64,000 nt of DNA from Emticicia sp. C21 (lineage in GTDB: Bacteria; Bacteroidota; Bacteroidia; Cytophagales; Spirosomataceae). Below the pieces are notes generated by a model. That model was not told where the DNA came from, did not search any database, and worked only from the letters and a program-made list of their open reading frames with translations. Below are positions 8,470 to 17,900 of the stretch, one piece after another (the first letter of the stretch is position 1; each line of letters opens with the position of its first letter). The position numbers and the translations under genes are program-made. The DNA lies in assembly GCF_003418935.1 (NCBI RefSeq), contig NZ_QVMT01000002.1:310001-374000 (forward strand), in the 5' to 3' direction.

Positions 8470-9186
8470 TTAAAATACGAAATAATTTCTAAATTCGATA
8501 GAATAATCTTTATCTATTTCTATTTCATGATAAAAAATATTACTCCTTGCAATTTGAGCACGTTTATTACAATCTTCAGCAGTATCTTTTAAAAAATTAT
8601 TATATGCTTCAATATCAAATTCCATTTCTGATAGATACTCTTCTATAGCATTTATTGCAGATTTTACTTTTATTAATGACTTAATAGCCTCTTCTCTATA
8701 ACTTTTTCTTTTACTTATTATTTCCATATCATCAGTATACTCTATATCAAAAAAACCATCCTCACTTTGTATTAAACTACTAAAAGCAAGAGTAGTATTG
8801 ATGCTTTCACATTCATACTTTTCAACTTTTAGATTAGTTATTAATTCACAATATACTCGATTTATAGTCTCTAGCAGTTGTCGGTGGTCTTGATGTATCG
8901 CATATAGTAAAGGCAGTGATGCAGCTAAAGCTACAAATTCTAAATGCAAGACTGCTAGTTTACCTATTGCGACAATAGAAGCATCATATGCATTATAGTA
9001 TTTATGGAATAATATCATTTCATCTTTTTTTTTGAAACTATTACGAAGACGTTGTTGCTCTTCTTTTGTTAAAAAGCCTTTTACTCCTGGTCGCTTATCA
9101 ATTGATTCTATGAATAAATTTTCGAAGTATAACAAGACTCTTTGTTTAGCTGAACCTCTTGTTAAAATGTTATTTATATTCTTCAT
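8470..9186 (-). CDS. Hypothetical protein of the integrated element
   Basis: 238 residues, helical and charged, no signal peptide, with one hydrophobic stretch near residues 75-97 (KLAVLHLEFVALAASLPLLY). No motif recognised. It is the last gene of the element's minus-strand run, and its start overlaps the end of the 70-residue gene by 17 bases, so the two are translated together. Accessory cargo of unknown role; a membrane-linked or phage-interfering role is possible but not supported by any motif. Confidence 0.6.
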   Translation of the reverse strand: MKNINNILTRGSAKQRVLLYFENLFIESIDKRPGVKGFLTKEEQQRLRNSFKKKDEMILFHKYYNAYDASIVAIGKLAVLHLEFVALAASLPLLYAIHQDHRQLLETINRVYCELITNLKVEKYECESINTTLAFSSLIQSEDGFFDIEYTDDMEIISKRKSYREEAIKSLIKVKSAINAIEEYLSEMEFDIEAYNNFLKDTAEDCNKRAQIARSNIFYHEIEIDKDYSIEFRNYFVF

Positions 9187-9382
9187 TTTTATGTAAAATT
9201 GATTCTATCGTTTCAAGTTTTTTTTCTAAATCAGTTATCTGAATAGCCTTTAGAATAGAGTTTAGTAAAAATGATTCTTTATATGCTATTGAATGAGTTA
9301 TTTCACCCTTTTTATATTGTATATATATTTTCAATAGTAATTGTTTTATATCACTTGCTTTAAGAGAATTTATTTCATTCAT
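9170..9382 (-). CDS. Small hypothetical protein
   Basis: 70 residues, helical (SDIKQLLLKIYIQYKKG, then LEKKLETIESILHK at the end, a probable coiled coil). It overlaps the following 238-residue gene by 17 bases and begins 27 bases after the stop of the HTH gene. Function unknown. The coupling suggests it partners the 238-residue protein. Confidence 0.55.
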   Translation of the reverse strand: MNEINSLKASDIKQLLLKIYIQYKKGEITHSIAYKESFLLNSILKAIQITDLEKKLETIESILHKNEEYK

Positions 9383-9408
9383 GGTTCAAAATCAGTTCAA
9401 AAATGGTT

Positions 9409-9840
9409 TTATGTTTCTTTTTTAGAAAGCCTTGAAATGAATTTTTCTAAATCTAATCTTTCAGTTTTCTTTTCCTGAATTTCACTTTCAGTGCTAAATT
9501 TAGGTTCTATATACTCCTCCTTTAGTAAGGAATAGTACTTTAGCAGAAATTCTAATAATTTTTCAGTTGATATATTAGCAAAATTTCTTTTTGCTAATTC
9601 TTTCTTTATTACAAGCAAAACTTCTCCAAATAATTGTAAACGGCTCTCTTGAAGAAGAAAATACTTCTCATATAGACTTTCTAATTGTAAGGCTTTGCAA
9701 TTAGAAATCTCTTCTGCTAACTCTTTATTCCATTCAAGAAGAGTGCCTTTAGCCTTATTCAATTTTTTGGCAATTTTGTTAAAAGAACATCCTTCTGCTC
9801 TTAATAAAATAAATTGCTCTTTTATATCTTTTTCTTCCAT
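9409..9840 (-). CDS. HTH DNA-binding protein (terminase-small-subunit or recombinase-like HTH)
   Basis: 143 residues. The N-terminal 40 residues form a homeodomain-like helix-turn-helix: KEQFILLRAEGCSFNKIAK followed by LNKAKGTLLEWNKE. The rest is helical and charged, likely a dimerisation part. Such proteins occur beside Rep genes in Bacteroidota elements and resemble the DNA-binding part of small terminases or resolvases. It follows the Rep gene with only 4 bases between them. Likely role: control or assembly at the element's origin, by inference from position. Confidence 0.55.
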   Translation of the reverse strand: MEEKDIKEQFILLRAEGCSFNKIAKKLNKAKGTLLEWNKELAEEISNCKALQLESLYEKYFLLQESRLQLFGEVLLVIKKELAKRNFANISTEKLLEFLLKYYSLLKEEYIEPKFSTESEIQEKKTERLDLEKFISRLSKKET

Positions 9841-9844
9841 AGGA

Positions 9845-10822
9845 CTAGGAAATTTGTCCCGTTTCTACCATGTATTTAAAATGTAGATTCGGGACATTTA
9901 TACTACTTTTAATGTTTGAAATCTCTGAATTATCTGATAGATATAATTGGGATACTTTTAATGATTTCTTTAATATACTTTGCATTGCTATTTCTTGAAA
10001 ATTAATTCCAACCCTATGATCTTTTAGTAACTCAAAGAAGTTCTTTTTGAATCTTTGTCTTTGTTTCTTCATTTTTTCGTTTTCACTTTTCCCAATCCAC
10101 GTATTTATATTACTTCCTTTAAAAAAGACAGCTTTTTCTATTATTGATAGACTTGAAACTTCTATTCTGTTATCACCAAATAAAATTTCATTAAAAGTTA
10201 AGACTAAAATTTCTGCTAGTTTCGGGTATATATTACTGTTAAGTAAGTCTGATAAAGAGTTAATAGGTAAATTATATCTTTCAAAATATTGCTTTTTCTT
10301 TACCTTTATTTCGAATCTCAACAAATTATGAGGTAATCTGTTCTGCTTTCCCTTATCATATAATTTGATATTAAATTGGCTCATTTTTGCCTCATAATAA
10401 TCTATTGTATCTTCAACTTTCTTTTCAAAGCAATTGCCCTTATATGTAAGTAAGTTTTCCAATAGTAATGCAACTTTAAAAGGCAAACTAATATTAACCC
10501 CAAATTCCAAATTGTGAATTTCGGTCTGGTTTAAATCAATTTCAAAATCACAACCTAATTCCTTTATTGTATTAATACAGTTAATGCAATAAAAATCATC
10601 AAAATTATAAAGCCCTGAATTAAAGTATTTGTGTATACTCCCTCTCAATTGTATTAATCCTTGTTTATGAATAAATTGTAGTCCTTTATAATTTACGTAG
10701 TCTTTACATACTGCGCCAGTTTGTGTCTGGACCTCCATTTTCCAGAACTTTTTCAGAATTGAATTATTTAATAACAATTCTGCATCGGTTTTTACGCAAA
10801 GAGATTTTATTCCATCAATCAT
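9845..10822 (-). CDS. Phage/plasmid replication protein, gpII/X-like
   Basis: 325 residues. It begins MIDGIKS and carries, in order, QLRGSIHKYFNSGLYNFDDF (near 58-78), LEFGVNISLPFKVA (near 126) and KLYDKGKQNRLPHNLLRFEIKVKK (near 174), which are the marks of the II/X family of replication initiators of filamentous phages and related plasmids. The protein would nick the element's origin and start rolling-circle replication. The small HTH gene upstream (10824-11108) stops one base before its start. Family assignment is from remembered motifs, not a search. Confidence 0.75.
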   Translation of the reverse strand: MIDGIKSLCVKTDAELLLNNSILKKFWKMEVQTQTGAVCKDYVNYKGLQFIHKQGLIQLRGSIHKYFNSGLYNFDDFYCINCINTIKELGCDFEIDLNQTEIHNLEFGVNISLPFKVALLLENLLTYKGNCFEKKVEDTIDYYEAKMSQFNIKLYDKGKQNRLPHNLLRFEIKVKKKQYFERYNLPINSLSDLLNSNIYPKLAEILVLTFNEILFGDNRIEVSSLSIIEKAVFFKGSNINTWIGKSENEKMKKQRQRFKKNFFELLKDHRVGINFQEIAMQSILKKSLKVSQLYLSDNSEISNIKSSINVPNLHFKYMVETGQIS

Positions 10823-10823
10823 A

Positions 10824-11108
10824 TTATCTCCTATTAATGAGTTTAGGACTCTCGAGAAGTTCGGAATATTTAAACCGCTTTAAATTTCCAATTCGATATG
10901 ACTTAAGAATCTGGGCTTTTTCCCAAGCCCAGATTGAAACAGTCGAAACTCCAAAAAGCTCAGCAGTTTGTTTTACATCCAGGAATTTTTCTTCAGGCGG
11001 TATTGATGATTGAGATATAGATTGAGGCTTTAAATCTACTAAAGTACTTTCTATTGATTGAAGCTTTTCAAAGATTACTTCATAGGGATTTAAGAATGTG
11101 TGCTTCAT
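10824..11108 (-). CDS. Excisionase-like helix-turn-helix protein
   Basis: 94 residues. The C-terminal half, FLDVKQTAELFGVSTVSIWA followed by WEKAQILKSYRIGNLKRFKYSEL, is the MerR/excisionase-type winged HTH (HTH_17) used by Bacteroidota integrative elements. The N-terminal 45 residues are a short helix and linker. It sits directly upstream of the Rep gene with no gap, and 138 bases after the 303-residue gene. Likely role: regulation of Rep and excision. Confidence 0.8.
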   Translation of the reverse strand: MKHTFLNPYEVIFEKLQSIESTLVDLKPQSISQSSIPPEEKFLDVKQTAELFGVSTVSIWAWEKAQILKSYRIGNLKRFKYSELLESPKLINRR

Positions 11109-11246
11109 ATAATTATTAATTAGTGAAGCACAAATTAAGATACATTAAGGTATTTAAAACTAATATTTTAATAACTTAATAGTGCAATATTTCAGTGAAA
11201 AAACAGGGGGTAATTGTCTGATAGTGAAATGGTTATGTAGATTGGT

Positions 11247-12158
11247 TTATTTTTTTAATTTTTCACTTAATTCTTTAAAAATTAATTCTCCATTTTTAAT
11301 TTTTTCATAAATAATCATGCCATTACGTTCTGAATATTTAGATTTCTTACTAGCCATATTGACTGCTTGGGTAGTAGTTATTCCTTCATTTAAAAATTTA
11401 AGGAAATTTATACAAAAGCTTTTTTGGCGTGAATTAGGTAGTTTAGATTTTACCTGTTTAGAAATAGGATTTAATGATATATCATTTACTGGTAATACAT
11501 TTTTTATATTGTATATGGCTTTTTCTAAAAATAGTACATATTTTGCTTTGTCCCATATTATTGCAAATTTCCGTAAAGCGTCATATTTCTCAGGCCTGTT
11601 AAATTTAAATAATAGCTCATGAAGAGGTTGATTTGCCATTAGTTTTTCAAATAAACTATTGTCAAAATTATATAAATAAGGCCTTCTTAAAACATCTTGT
11701 AAATCCTGTTTCTGTAATTTTAATTCATTTTCTATAATTACTTTAAAATTATTATCCTTTAATCTTATTTTTAGATTTTCAAGTAATTTTTCAAATGAAG
11801 TAATAATAATTCTTCTTTTATTTGATTGAGTATTTTTTTCATTTTCAGGTAATATTATATCAAAAGATTCACCTTCCCAATCTTTACATTCTTTTCTTAA
11901 TAACCACTCTTGATAATAATGAATCTCATTATCTGAATTTGGAAAACATGGTAACTCTGCTGTATCTATTTCTTGGAAAAAACTTTGGGAAGATGAATCA
12001 AGCGGAATCTTATTTTCATGCCAAAAATTACATTTTTCTTCTAAACTTTCTTTTTGGTTATAAAATGTGATTTTCGCTGCCAAGTCGTTATATTTTATAT
12101 CTTCTTCTTTTATTGCATTTAGGAGAGATAATTCCACTATTTTTTCTATTGTTTCCAT
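11247..12158 (-). CDS. Hypothetical protein next to the recombinase
   Basis: 303 residues, no signal peptide. The N-terminal part is acidic and Trp/Tyr rich (HYYQEWLLRKECKDWEG). The C-terminal 60 residues, KSFCINFLKFLNEGITTTQA to the end, look helical and might be a DNA-binding or interaction domain. It starts 8 bases after the recombinase stop, so they share a transcript. Proteins of this place and size follow tyrosine recombinases in Bacteroidota elements, but I do not recognise the family. Confidence 0.6.
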   Translation of the reverse strand: METIEKIVELSLLNAIKEEDIKYNDLAAKITFYNQKESLEEKCNFWHENKIPLDSSSQSFFQEIDTAELPCFPNSDNEIHYYQEWLLRKECKDWEGESFDIILPENEKNTQSNKRRIIITSFEKLLENLKIRLKDNNFKVIIENELKLQKQDLQDVLRRPYLYNFDNSLFEKLMANQPLHELLFKFNRPEKYDALRKFAIIWDKAKYVLFLEKAIYNIKNVLPVNDISLNPISKQVKSKLPNSRQKSFCINFLKFLNEGITTTQAVNMASKKSKYSERNGMIIYEKIKNGELIFKELSEKLKK

Positions 12159-12166
12159 AGGTAAAC

Positions 12167-13573
12167 TTACAAATGCTTTCTTACGATTTCAGCGTGTTTA
12201 GTTTTAGAAGTTTTTATATACTTCAGAAATGATTTTTCCGTTTTATGTCCTGTTATTTGCATTAATGAATAAGCGGGAGTGCCTCTCTCATATGCATTAG
12301 TTGCAAACGATCTGCGTGCTGTATGACTTGATATTAATTGCCATTTAGGAATAACTTCTTCAAATTGTTTTCCTCCCTTTGTAAGGGCCCTTATTTGAGG
12401 TTCTTTGAGGGCTTCAACCATTACTGCAATCTCTTTAATATAATCATTGAACTTTTGATTGCTAATTGCTTCTGGAAGATGGTTATTATACTTTTTTAGA
12501 AGTGTGACTACGGTATCATTTAAAGGTACTATAACTTGATTTTTAGTTTTGAATTGAAGAATATCAAGGATTAAACCATTTTCTCTATATTTGATATTCT
12601 CAGGTTTAATATCAGTAAAATCTGAGAACCTTAATCCCGTATTAGCGCCTACTATAAACAAATCTCTTACTTTCTCTAATCGTGGAATTTTACTTAAATC
12701 TAAGTCATATAAGGATTTTAATTCATCTTCTGTAAGAGCTATGCTATGAGATTCAGTTTCAACTACTTTAAAAGCTTTTGATTGAAATTTGAGGTTTGTA
12801 TTAATACCATTTTCAGTCGCTTCTCTTAAAAAGGTTTTTAAAGTTGAAACGTGTTTCCCCATTGTAGCAGGTGCATAATCTTTCACCTTAGCCATATATG
12901 AATTAAAATCTTTGTAGAAGTCTATATCTATTGTGTTAAAATCAATAGTACGTTTATAACCTTTAGCGAATTCTTGTAAAATACTTTGAGTAGTGCGATA
13001 ACGTTTAATAGTTCTTTCGTTTACGTTGGCCCCGTCAATTAACCGCCTGCCTTTTATTGAATCTTCAATAAAGGATTCTATGTAATTAAATAAAGTAAGA
13101 CCTTTTGCGGGAGGTCGAAGAAAGGCTTCTATTTGATTGATTAAATCTTCTTTAGATAGTTTCTTCTTTTTGCTCCTAGAGTTGATTATAATGCCATTTA
13201 TAAATGAATTAAGATCAGATGCAAATTGCTCAATTTCATCTTTCCCATTAAGGTAGTTTTCAATTTCTACTTTTAAAACCTCTTTTTCTAAATTTGATTT
13301 AGTATTAACAAATTCCGCTAAGCTGTATAGGTAGTTATTAGTAAAACTAATTATGTCGGTTTCCTTAGACTTTCTTTGTAATATATTCGGTTGCAAATTG
13401 AGTTCCGGTAGAGCCACCTGCTTAATTTTACTTTTGTCAAAGTCCCAATGTTTAGGTAGTACTTTTATACCAGTGGGTACAATTAACTGGTCTGTACCGT
13501 ATTTCAATCCAATATAAATAATTTGTGGTTTCTTGTCATTTGCTTTACGTAAACGAAAAAATGCAGTAGCCAT
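12167..13573 (-). CDS. Tyrosine site-specific recombinase (integrase)
   Basis: 468 residues. An N-terminal arm-binding domain (ATAFFRLRKANDKKPQIIYI), a SAM-like core-binding domain around 165-275 and a catalytic domain from about 290. Catalytic residues visible: Arg in ANTGLRFSDF, His417 and Arg420 in HTARR, His443 in ITGHKTEK and nucleophile Tyr452. Length and layout match integrases of Bacteroidota mobile elements. It heads the element's minus-strand genes. A tandem pair of 11-bp repeats lies 57 bases upstream of its start and could bind it. Confidence 0.93.
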   Translation of the reverse strand: MATAFFRLRKANDKKPQIIYIGLKYGTDQLIVPTGIKVLPKHWDFDKSKIKQVALPELNLQPNILQRKSKETDIISFTNNYLYSLAEFVNTKSNLEKEVLKVEIENYLNGKDEIEQFASDLNSFINGIIINSRSKKKKLSKEDLINQIEAFLRPPAKGLTLFNYIESFIEDSIKGRRLIDGANVNERTIKRYRTTQSILQEFAKGYKRTIDFNTIDIDFYKDFNSYMAKVKDYAPATMGKHVSTLKTFLREATENGINTNLKFQSKAFKVVETESHSIALTEDELKSLYDLDLSKIPRLEKVRDLFIVGANTGLRFSDFTDIKPENIKYRENGLILDILQFKTKNQVIVPLNDTVVTLLKKYNNHLPEAISNQKFNDYIKEIAVMVEALKEPQIRALTKGGKQFEEVIPKWQLISSHTARRSFATNAYERGTPAYSLMQITGHKTEKSFLKYIKTSKTKHAEIVRKHL

Positions 13574-13629
13574 TATTATTTAAGTAAGTAGTTTGTAAAT
13601 CGTTATTACAAATATACATATATCTTTAA

Positions 13630-13651
13630 ATGGTTACGCAATGGTTACGCA
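13630..13651. repeat. Tandem 11-bp repeat upstream of the integrase gene
   Basis: Two perfect head-to-tail copies of ATGGTTACGCA at 13630-13640 and 13641-13651. One copy per helical turn, 57 bases upstream of the recombinase start, fits arm-type binding sites or an autoregulatory site. Confidence 0.7.
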
Positions 13652-13775
13652 ATTTTCTTAATAAAAACTATATTTACTTTAATGTAAATTAATGGGAAAG
13701 AAGAGAGGTTTTAATGTAAGTGATTTAAAATCAATGGTTTATAGTTGCAAATCAAGTGTTTGCAAGTGAAGAGTA

Positions 13776-13811
13776 TTAAGAGGGTGCTAGCACTGTTCCC
13801 GCTACACTGAT
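13776..13811 (+). other. Candidate attachment-site region
   Basis: The stretch containing GTGCTAGCACTGTTCCCGCT just before a terminator lies between two pairs of 11-bp-period repeats, where the right end of the element is expected. I could not find a matching copy at the left end by eye, so the att assignment is weak. No tRNA fold is visible. Confidence 0.25.
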
Positions 13812-13815
13812 AATC

Positions 13816-13847
13816 AGGCAGTTACATTAAATGTGACTGCCTTTTTT
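13816..13847 (+). terminator. Rho-independent terminator
   Basis: AGGCAGTTACAT (13816-13827), loop TAA, ATGTGACTGCCT (13831-13842), then a T-run to 13847. A strong plus-strand terminator with no recognised gene directly upstream, so either an unseen small transcript ends here or it survives from the ancestral insertion site. Confidence 0.85.
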
Positions 13848-13851
13848 GTTT

Positions 13852-13870
13852 GGTACAACATAGGTACAAC
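13852..13870. repeat. Second tandem repeat of 11-bp period
   Basis: GGTACAAC at 13852-13859 and 13863-13870, separated by ATA. It has the same spacing as the ATGGTTACGCA pair but a different sequence, so it may be the arm site of another, now lost, integrase or an outer site of this one. Confidence 0.55.
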
Positions 13871-13991
13871 AATTTGAGATTTTTCCATCCCTTTTTTATG
13901 CAAAACTTCTTTCCTGTATTACATACTTTGTACTTAATATTTGCGTGAAAAAAGCAGCAAACTAACTATATATCCACTTTTTCATTTATTT

Positions 13992-14813
13992 CTAACTCTT
14001 ATTAAACCTAAAAAAAGCATAACTACAAAAACTACTCAAAGCAGTTAAGAAATGCCATAAAGCATGCCCCTGATACCATGAATAAGGATTACAATCTATT
14101 TTCTGGACATCCAGGGTACGGATTTTTATAGCTACAATAATTAATACAAAACTCAGAATGGCTAATAGAATGGAACGCTCTTTTCGGAATTGAAAATAAT
14201 TAATCACATTCATAATAGTCAATGATAAAATCATGGCAGGTAACAAAATCGAACTGGAAATCAGTAAGGCGATTTTAAAAAATGCGATGATAAATACTAC
14301 CAATGAGCCAATCCAAATGTATTTGGCAGTATCAGATAAATGTATTTTATGGAAAATCTGATAAATGCCAATGCTTAATAATGTAATTGAAACGCCGTAA
14401 GTCCCGTTCATATCTACTCTCTGCCCTATATAGGTAAGAGAGGCGTGAAAAAAAGCGCTACCAAAACTCAGATAAATAAAGCAGAGGCCCGTTAATGCTG
14501 ATAGTAATGGGAATTGCTCCATCCTATTCAGCAATTTTTTATTTTGGTTTTTATAATCTTCCCGCGCAATCTGAATAAGCAAAATGCCAAAAAAGAAATA
14601 GGATAGATTAGAATAGGTATTTATGCGTTGATGGAAAAATTGAGTTAGGTTATTGAACTCACAATATTCAACCGTTAAGGCAGATTTGCTGATAGTCATC
14701 CCATCCCAGATATTAGCTGATAGAAAAGAATTAAGCCCTATCCAAATCAAAAGCATCCCTGCTGTGAAACAGACTGATTTAATTAATAGTTTGTTAAATA
14801 AATGCTTCGACAT
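13992..14813 (-). CDS. Ceramidase-family integral membrane protein
   Basis: 273 residues with about seven membrane segments. Conserved motifs of the alkaline ceramidase (CREST) family are visible: VEYCEFNN after the first segment, SFGSAFFHASLTYIGQRVDM with the Ser, His and Asp, and the late GHALWHFLTAL with two His, which together bind zinc. The family cleaves the amide bond of ceramides or related lipids in the membrane. Cytophagales make sphingolipids, so the role could be lipid turnover. Monocistronic; a putative substrate has not been shown. Length fits the family. Confidence 0.8.
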   Translation of the reverse strand: MSKHLFNKLLIKSVCFTAGMLLIWIGLNSFLSANIWDGMTISKSALTVEYCEFNNLTQFFHQRINTYSNLSYFFFGILLIQIAREDYKNQNKKLLNRMEQFPLLSALTGLCFIYLSFGSAFFHASLTYIGQRVDMNGTYGVSITLLSIGIYQIFHKIHLSDTAKYIWIGSLVVFIIAFFKIALLISSSILLPAMILSLTIMNVINYFQFRKERSILLAILSFVLIIVAIKIRTLDVQKIDCNPYSWYQGHALWHFLTALSSFCSYAFFRFNKS

Positions 14814-14863
14814 GGAAATTGTTTAAGGTTATGGTAGGTAGTATTTAAAAAAGAGTATTCACA

Positions 14864-14900
14864 AAAAATCCCTAAAAGGTATTAACAATTCAGGGATTTT
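14864..14900 (-). terminator. Terminator after the GH106-like gene
   Basis: AAAATCCCTG on the minus strand pairs with AGGGATTTTTTG across an 18-base loop; a T-run follows on that strand. It lies 24 bases beyond the stop of the glycosidase gene and probably ends the whole sugar locus transcript. Confidence 0.7.
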
Positions 14901-14923
14901 CCGATTTAATATTTAAAGCGCCT

Positions 14924-17900
14924 TTATTTATTGAAATAGAGGTTAACTGGACTTAATAATCCTGATGGTAATAATTGTCCATCCTTTCTATAAAAAGGCA
15001 TGGTAGTAAACGTGGTTTTCTTGGCATCAGGTTGGGCATCACCAATCAGTCTGTTCACCCAAAGGTTGGTAACCTTAATCTGGATATTGTTTTCGCCTGC
15101 CTTTACAGCTTCCGTGATATCCAGTTTAAATGGTTTTTTCCAGGCTGTGCCTACATTCCTGCCATTTACAATTACTTCAGCTATATTCTTCACATCACCC
15201 AAATCAATAATATATTTGCCTGATTTATCAACTGCTGGCAGGCTGAATATATTTTCGTAAGTAGCTGTTCCTGAAAAATACTTAATATCTACATCTGCGT
15301 TTTCAGACCAGGAATTAAGGTTTGCAAAATCAACCTTTTTATTGTTGAAGTCTACTTTCCATGTGCCTGAAATTGGTGAAATTAATTTATCATTGGTTGC
15401 GGCTTTTGTATAACTCTTAGCTGCAGCACTACCTTTGAAAACAATAAAGTAAGCGTCCCATGATTCAAATTTCAACGGAATAATAGTCCGACCGTCTACT
15501 ATTTTATAGGAAACCCGTTCTGTTTTTCCGGTTTGAGGATTCCACAATTCCGGTACTTTTCCACTTACTCTGAAACTTACCTCTGCATCAGTTGGCTCTG
15601 CTCCACGGTTATCTAACCAATAAATATCCTGGTAGCCACTCTGACGGTGACGGTAAAGTATTTTATTCTTTGCTCCACTAATGATTACATCGGGCTTTAA
15701 ATTGACTTTATCAAAGGTTGTTACATTAGGCTTAGACCAGATTTCATTAGCTAGTTTTTTAAATTCGGAATCATTATCACTTAAACTTGGTGATTTTTCT
15801 GGCTTTTCTCCGATTACTTTTGCTCCGCCATCTACCAAAGCTTTAATTTTTTTCAGAACTGATAAGGTCATAGCCTTTGTAGATTCATCCAACATCAATA
15901 CTTTATAGGTATTTCCACTATTAGCTACTAGCTGACCATTTTTAGCTTGTATGGCATTTAATAAAGCCGATGAGTTTACATAGTCATACTCAAATCCTGC
16001 AGGAATATCAGGTAGTTTTTCTCTGCTAACCCATGTGATATTGGTATTTTCACCATAGAGATATAAAATATCAGCCACGTTTTTGCCTTGTTGAAGCAAA
16101 TAGCAACTTCTGCCTAGATAATCCATCCAGGCTTTTGCTCCTGCTCCCGCCCATGTTTCCTGACGGGTAAAATACTGTCCGAATGGGCCAAGAGAGAACC
16201 CTGGTTTTTTATCATCAAGTGGCTGATGCACTGAGGTATGAATGACAAAACGATTTAAGCCAGATGCCATTTCAAGGTCAGCGGTGCGTTTTAATTTTTC
16301 TGGATGCCATGAAAAAGCATTTTGTACCGCAGTCATGGATTCGGCAGCTACGAAAGGTTTCCCATAAATATTGGCCACTGAAGCTGACTCCCGAATATCT
16401 GCTTCACTTCGTACTTCCTCATTTGCTCCTCCTGCTAAACTACCCGGCGTCCACATAGCAGACATAGGAACTTCTGCATTGCGTTTAACATCCATACCAT
16501 CAGCCAGATAAATACGTTTACCTTCATGTGATTCGGTATAACGCTTCATGCCGCGTTTATGCAATTCTTCGCCTATCACATCGTAATGATTCTCCGCTAT
16601 TAATTCGCCAACAGTTTTACGGAAATCCCATAAGAACTTCTCGGTATCTTCTGCACTTTTCACGACTCTGCCTGTTAAAGCCGGAATCCATTTGATTAAA
16701 TCATACCCTCGTCGTTTTTTAAATGCCTCAGGAAACGCCTTAGTCCAGTTCATGTGGCCGGCCTCGTAACTGTCTAAAACCATATATTGCAAGCCCTTAG
16801 CGCCCATCATACCACCTGTAGCATCTTTATACATATCCAGATAGGTATTGATATATCTCCTTACGGCGTCTTTGTCTAATTTATCTACCTCTAAGCCCGT
16901 TGCTTCCGGCGAGGCAGGGTGGTTTTGACGACCTGTCAATGAATAGCCCAAACGGACAATCATCCAGTTTCCTGCGGGGGGCGTCCAGTTTAAGGTACCA
17001 TCAGCGCTCATTTTAGCGGTTATATCAATAATGTCGGCTGCGGCAATTGCATCCGAATTATCAGGCAGATAGGATGCTGTGGTTTCTGTCCATGGCAAAA
17101 AACCTGCTTTATCTTCGGCTTTATCAATGCGGCTAGTAGTATATAAAACGAATTCAGCTACGCTTACACCTTCAGGCCGTGGAGGTGGTGCATTACCTCC
17201 CATCATAGCTGCAAATCCGGCAGAGGCTGCCAGGGTTTTATACACAAATCGAAAATATTTTGCTGTAGTTGGCGGAAAGCTAACCGTAGTTTGTGGCACA
17301 GCACTACCATGTATTTTAGTGACTTCTCTGAAATTAACTCCGTCATCACTTACCTGTAAAGACCTGTTTTCAGGACTGCCATTAAACTGTTCTAAAGGAC
17401 CATGATTAGCCCCAACGACTGACAAAGCCCTGAAAGTTTGCGGCGAATCGAATTCATACTGAATCCAGATATCTTCGTCTATGGCTTTAGGTGGTAATGG
17501 TGTTGATTTGCTTAAATCACCATCAGTCAGTTTTTTGAGGTCAAATTCTCCTCCACTTGATGTCACTTTTGGATTGAGTTCTGCCAAAGTTTTTTCTTTA
17601 GCAGGAATCCGGTAAGCAATTACTAAGGCATCTCTATAAAAATCAGGTTTTGTCCCTACAAATCCCCCTGATAAACCCTCACCAAAAACCTCAACATTCT
17701 GAAAATTACTCAGAGCACCGGAAGGTTGTGGTAATTTGCCTGCAAAAGGTTTTCCGCCTTCAAGTTTTAATTCTGTCCAGACATATTTTTTCATGCCGTC
17801 TTCCGGCTGTACCCAAGGGCCACCTGTTACACTCCAACCGGGAGAGCCTGCAATGGCCATTTCAAGACCGTTTTTATCGGCATGCTCTGTTGCGAATTTG

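Larger units (their letters stand above)
8470..13651 (-). mobile_element. Integrated element with gpII/X-like Rep and tyrosine recombinase
   Basis: Seven minus-strand genes, AT-rich compared with the flanks: recombinase, unknown 303-residue protein, HTH protein, Rep-like protein, HTH protein, and two small unknown proteins. The set (integrase, excisionase-like HTH, single-strand-phage-type Rep) is typical of small integrative plasmids or satellite elements in Bacteroidota. No relaxase, Zot-type ATPase, capsid or coat gene is visible, so it probably needs a helper to move. The exact ends are not proven. The right end is likely near 13650-13850, where tandem repeats lie; the left may be in 8200-8460. 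Confidence 0.65.
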
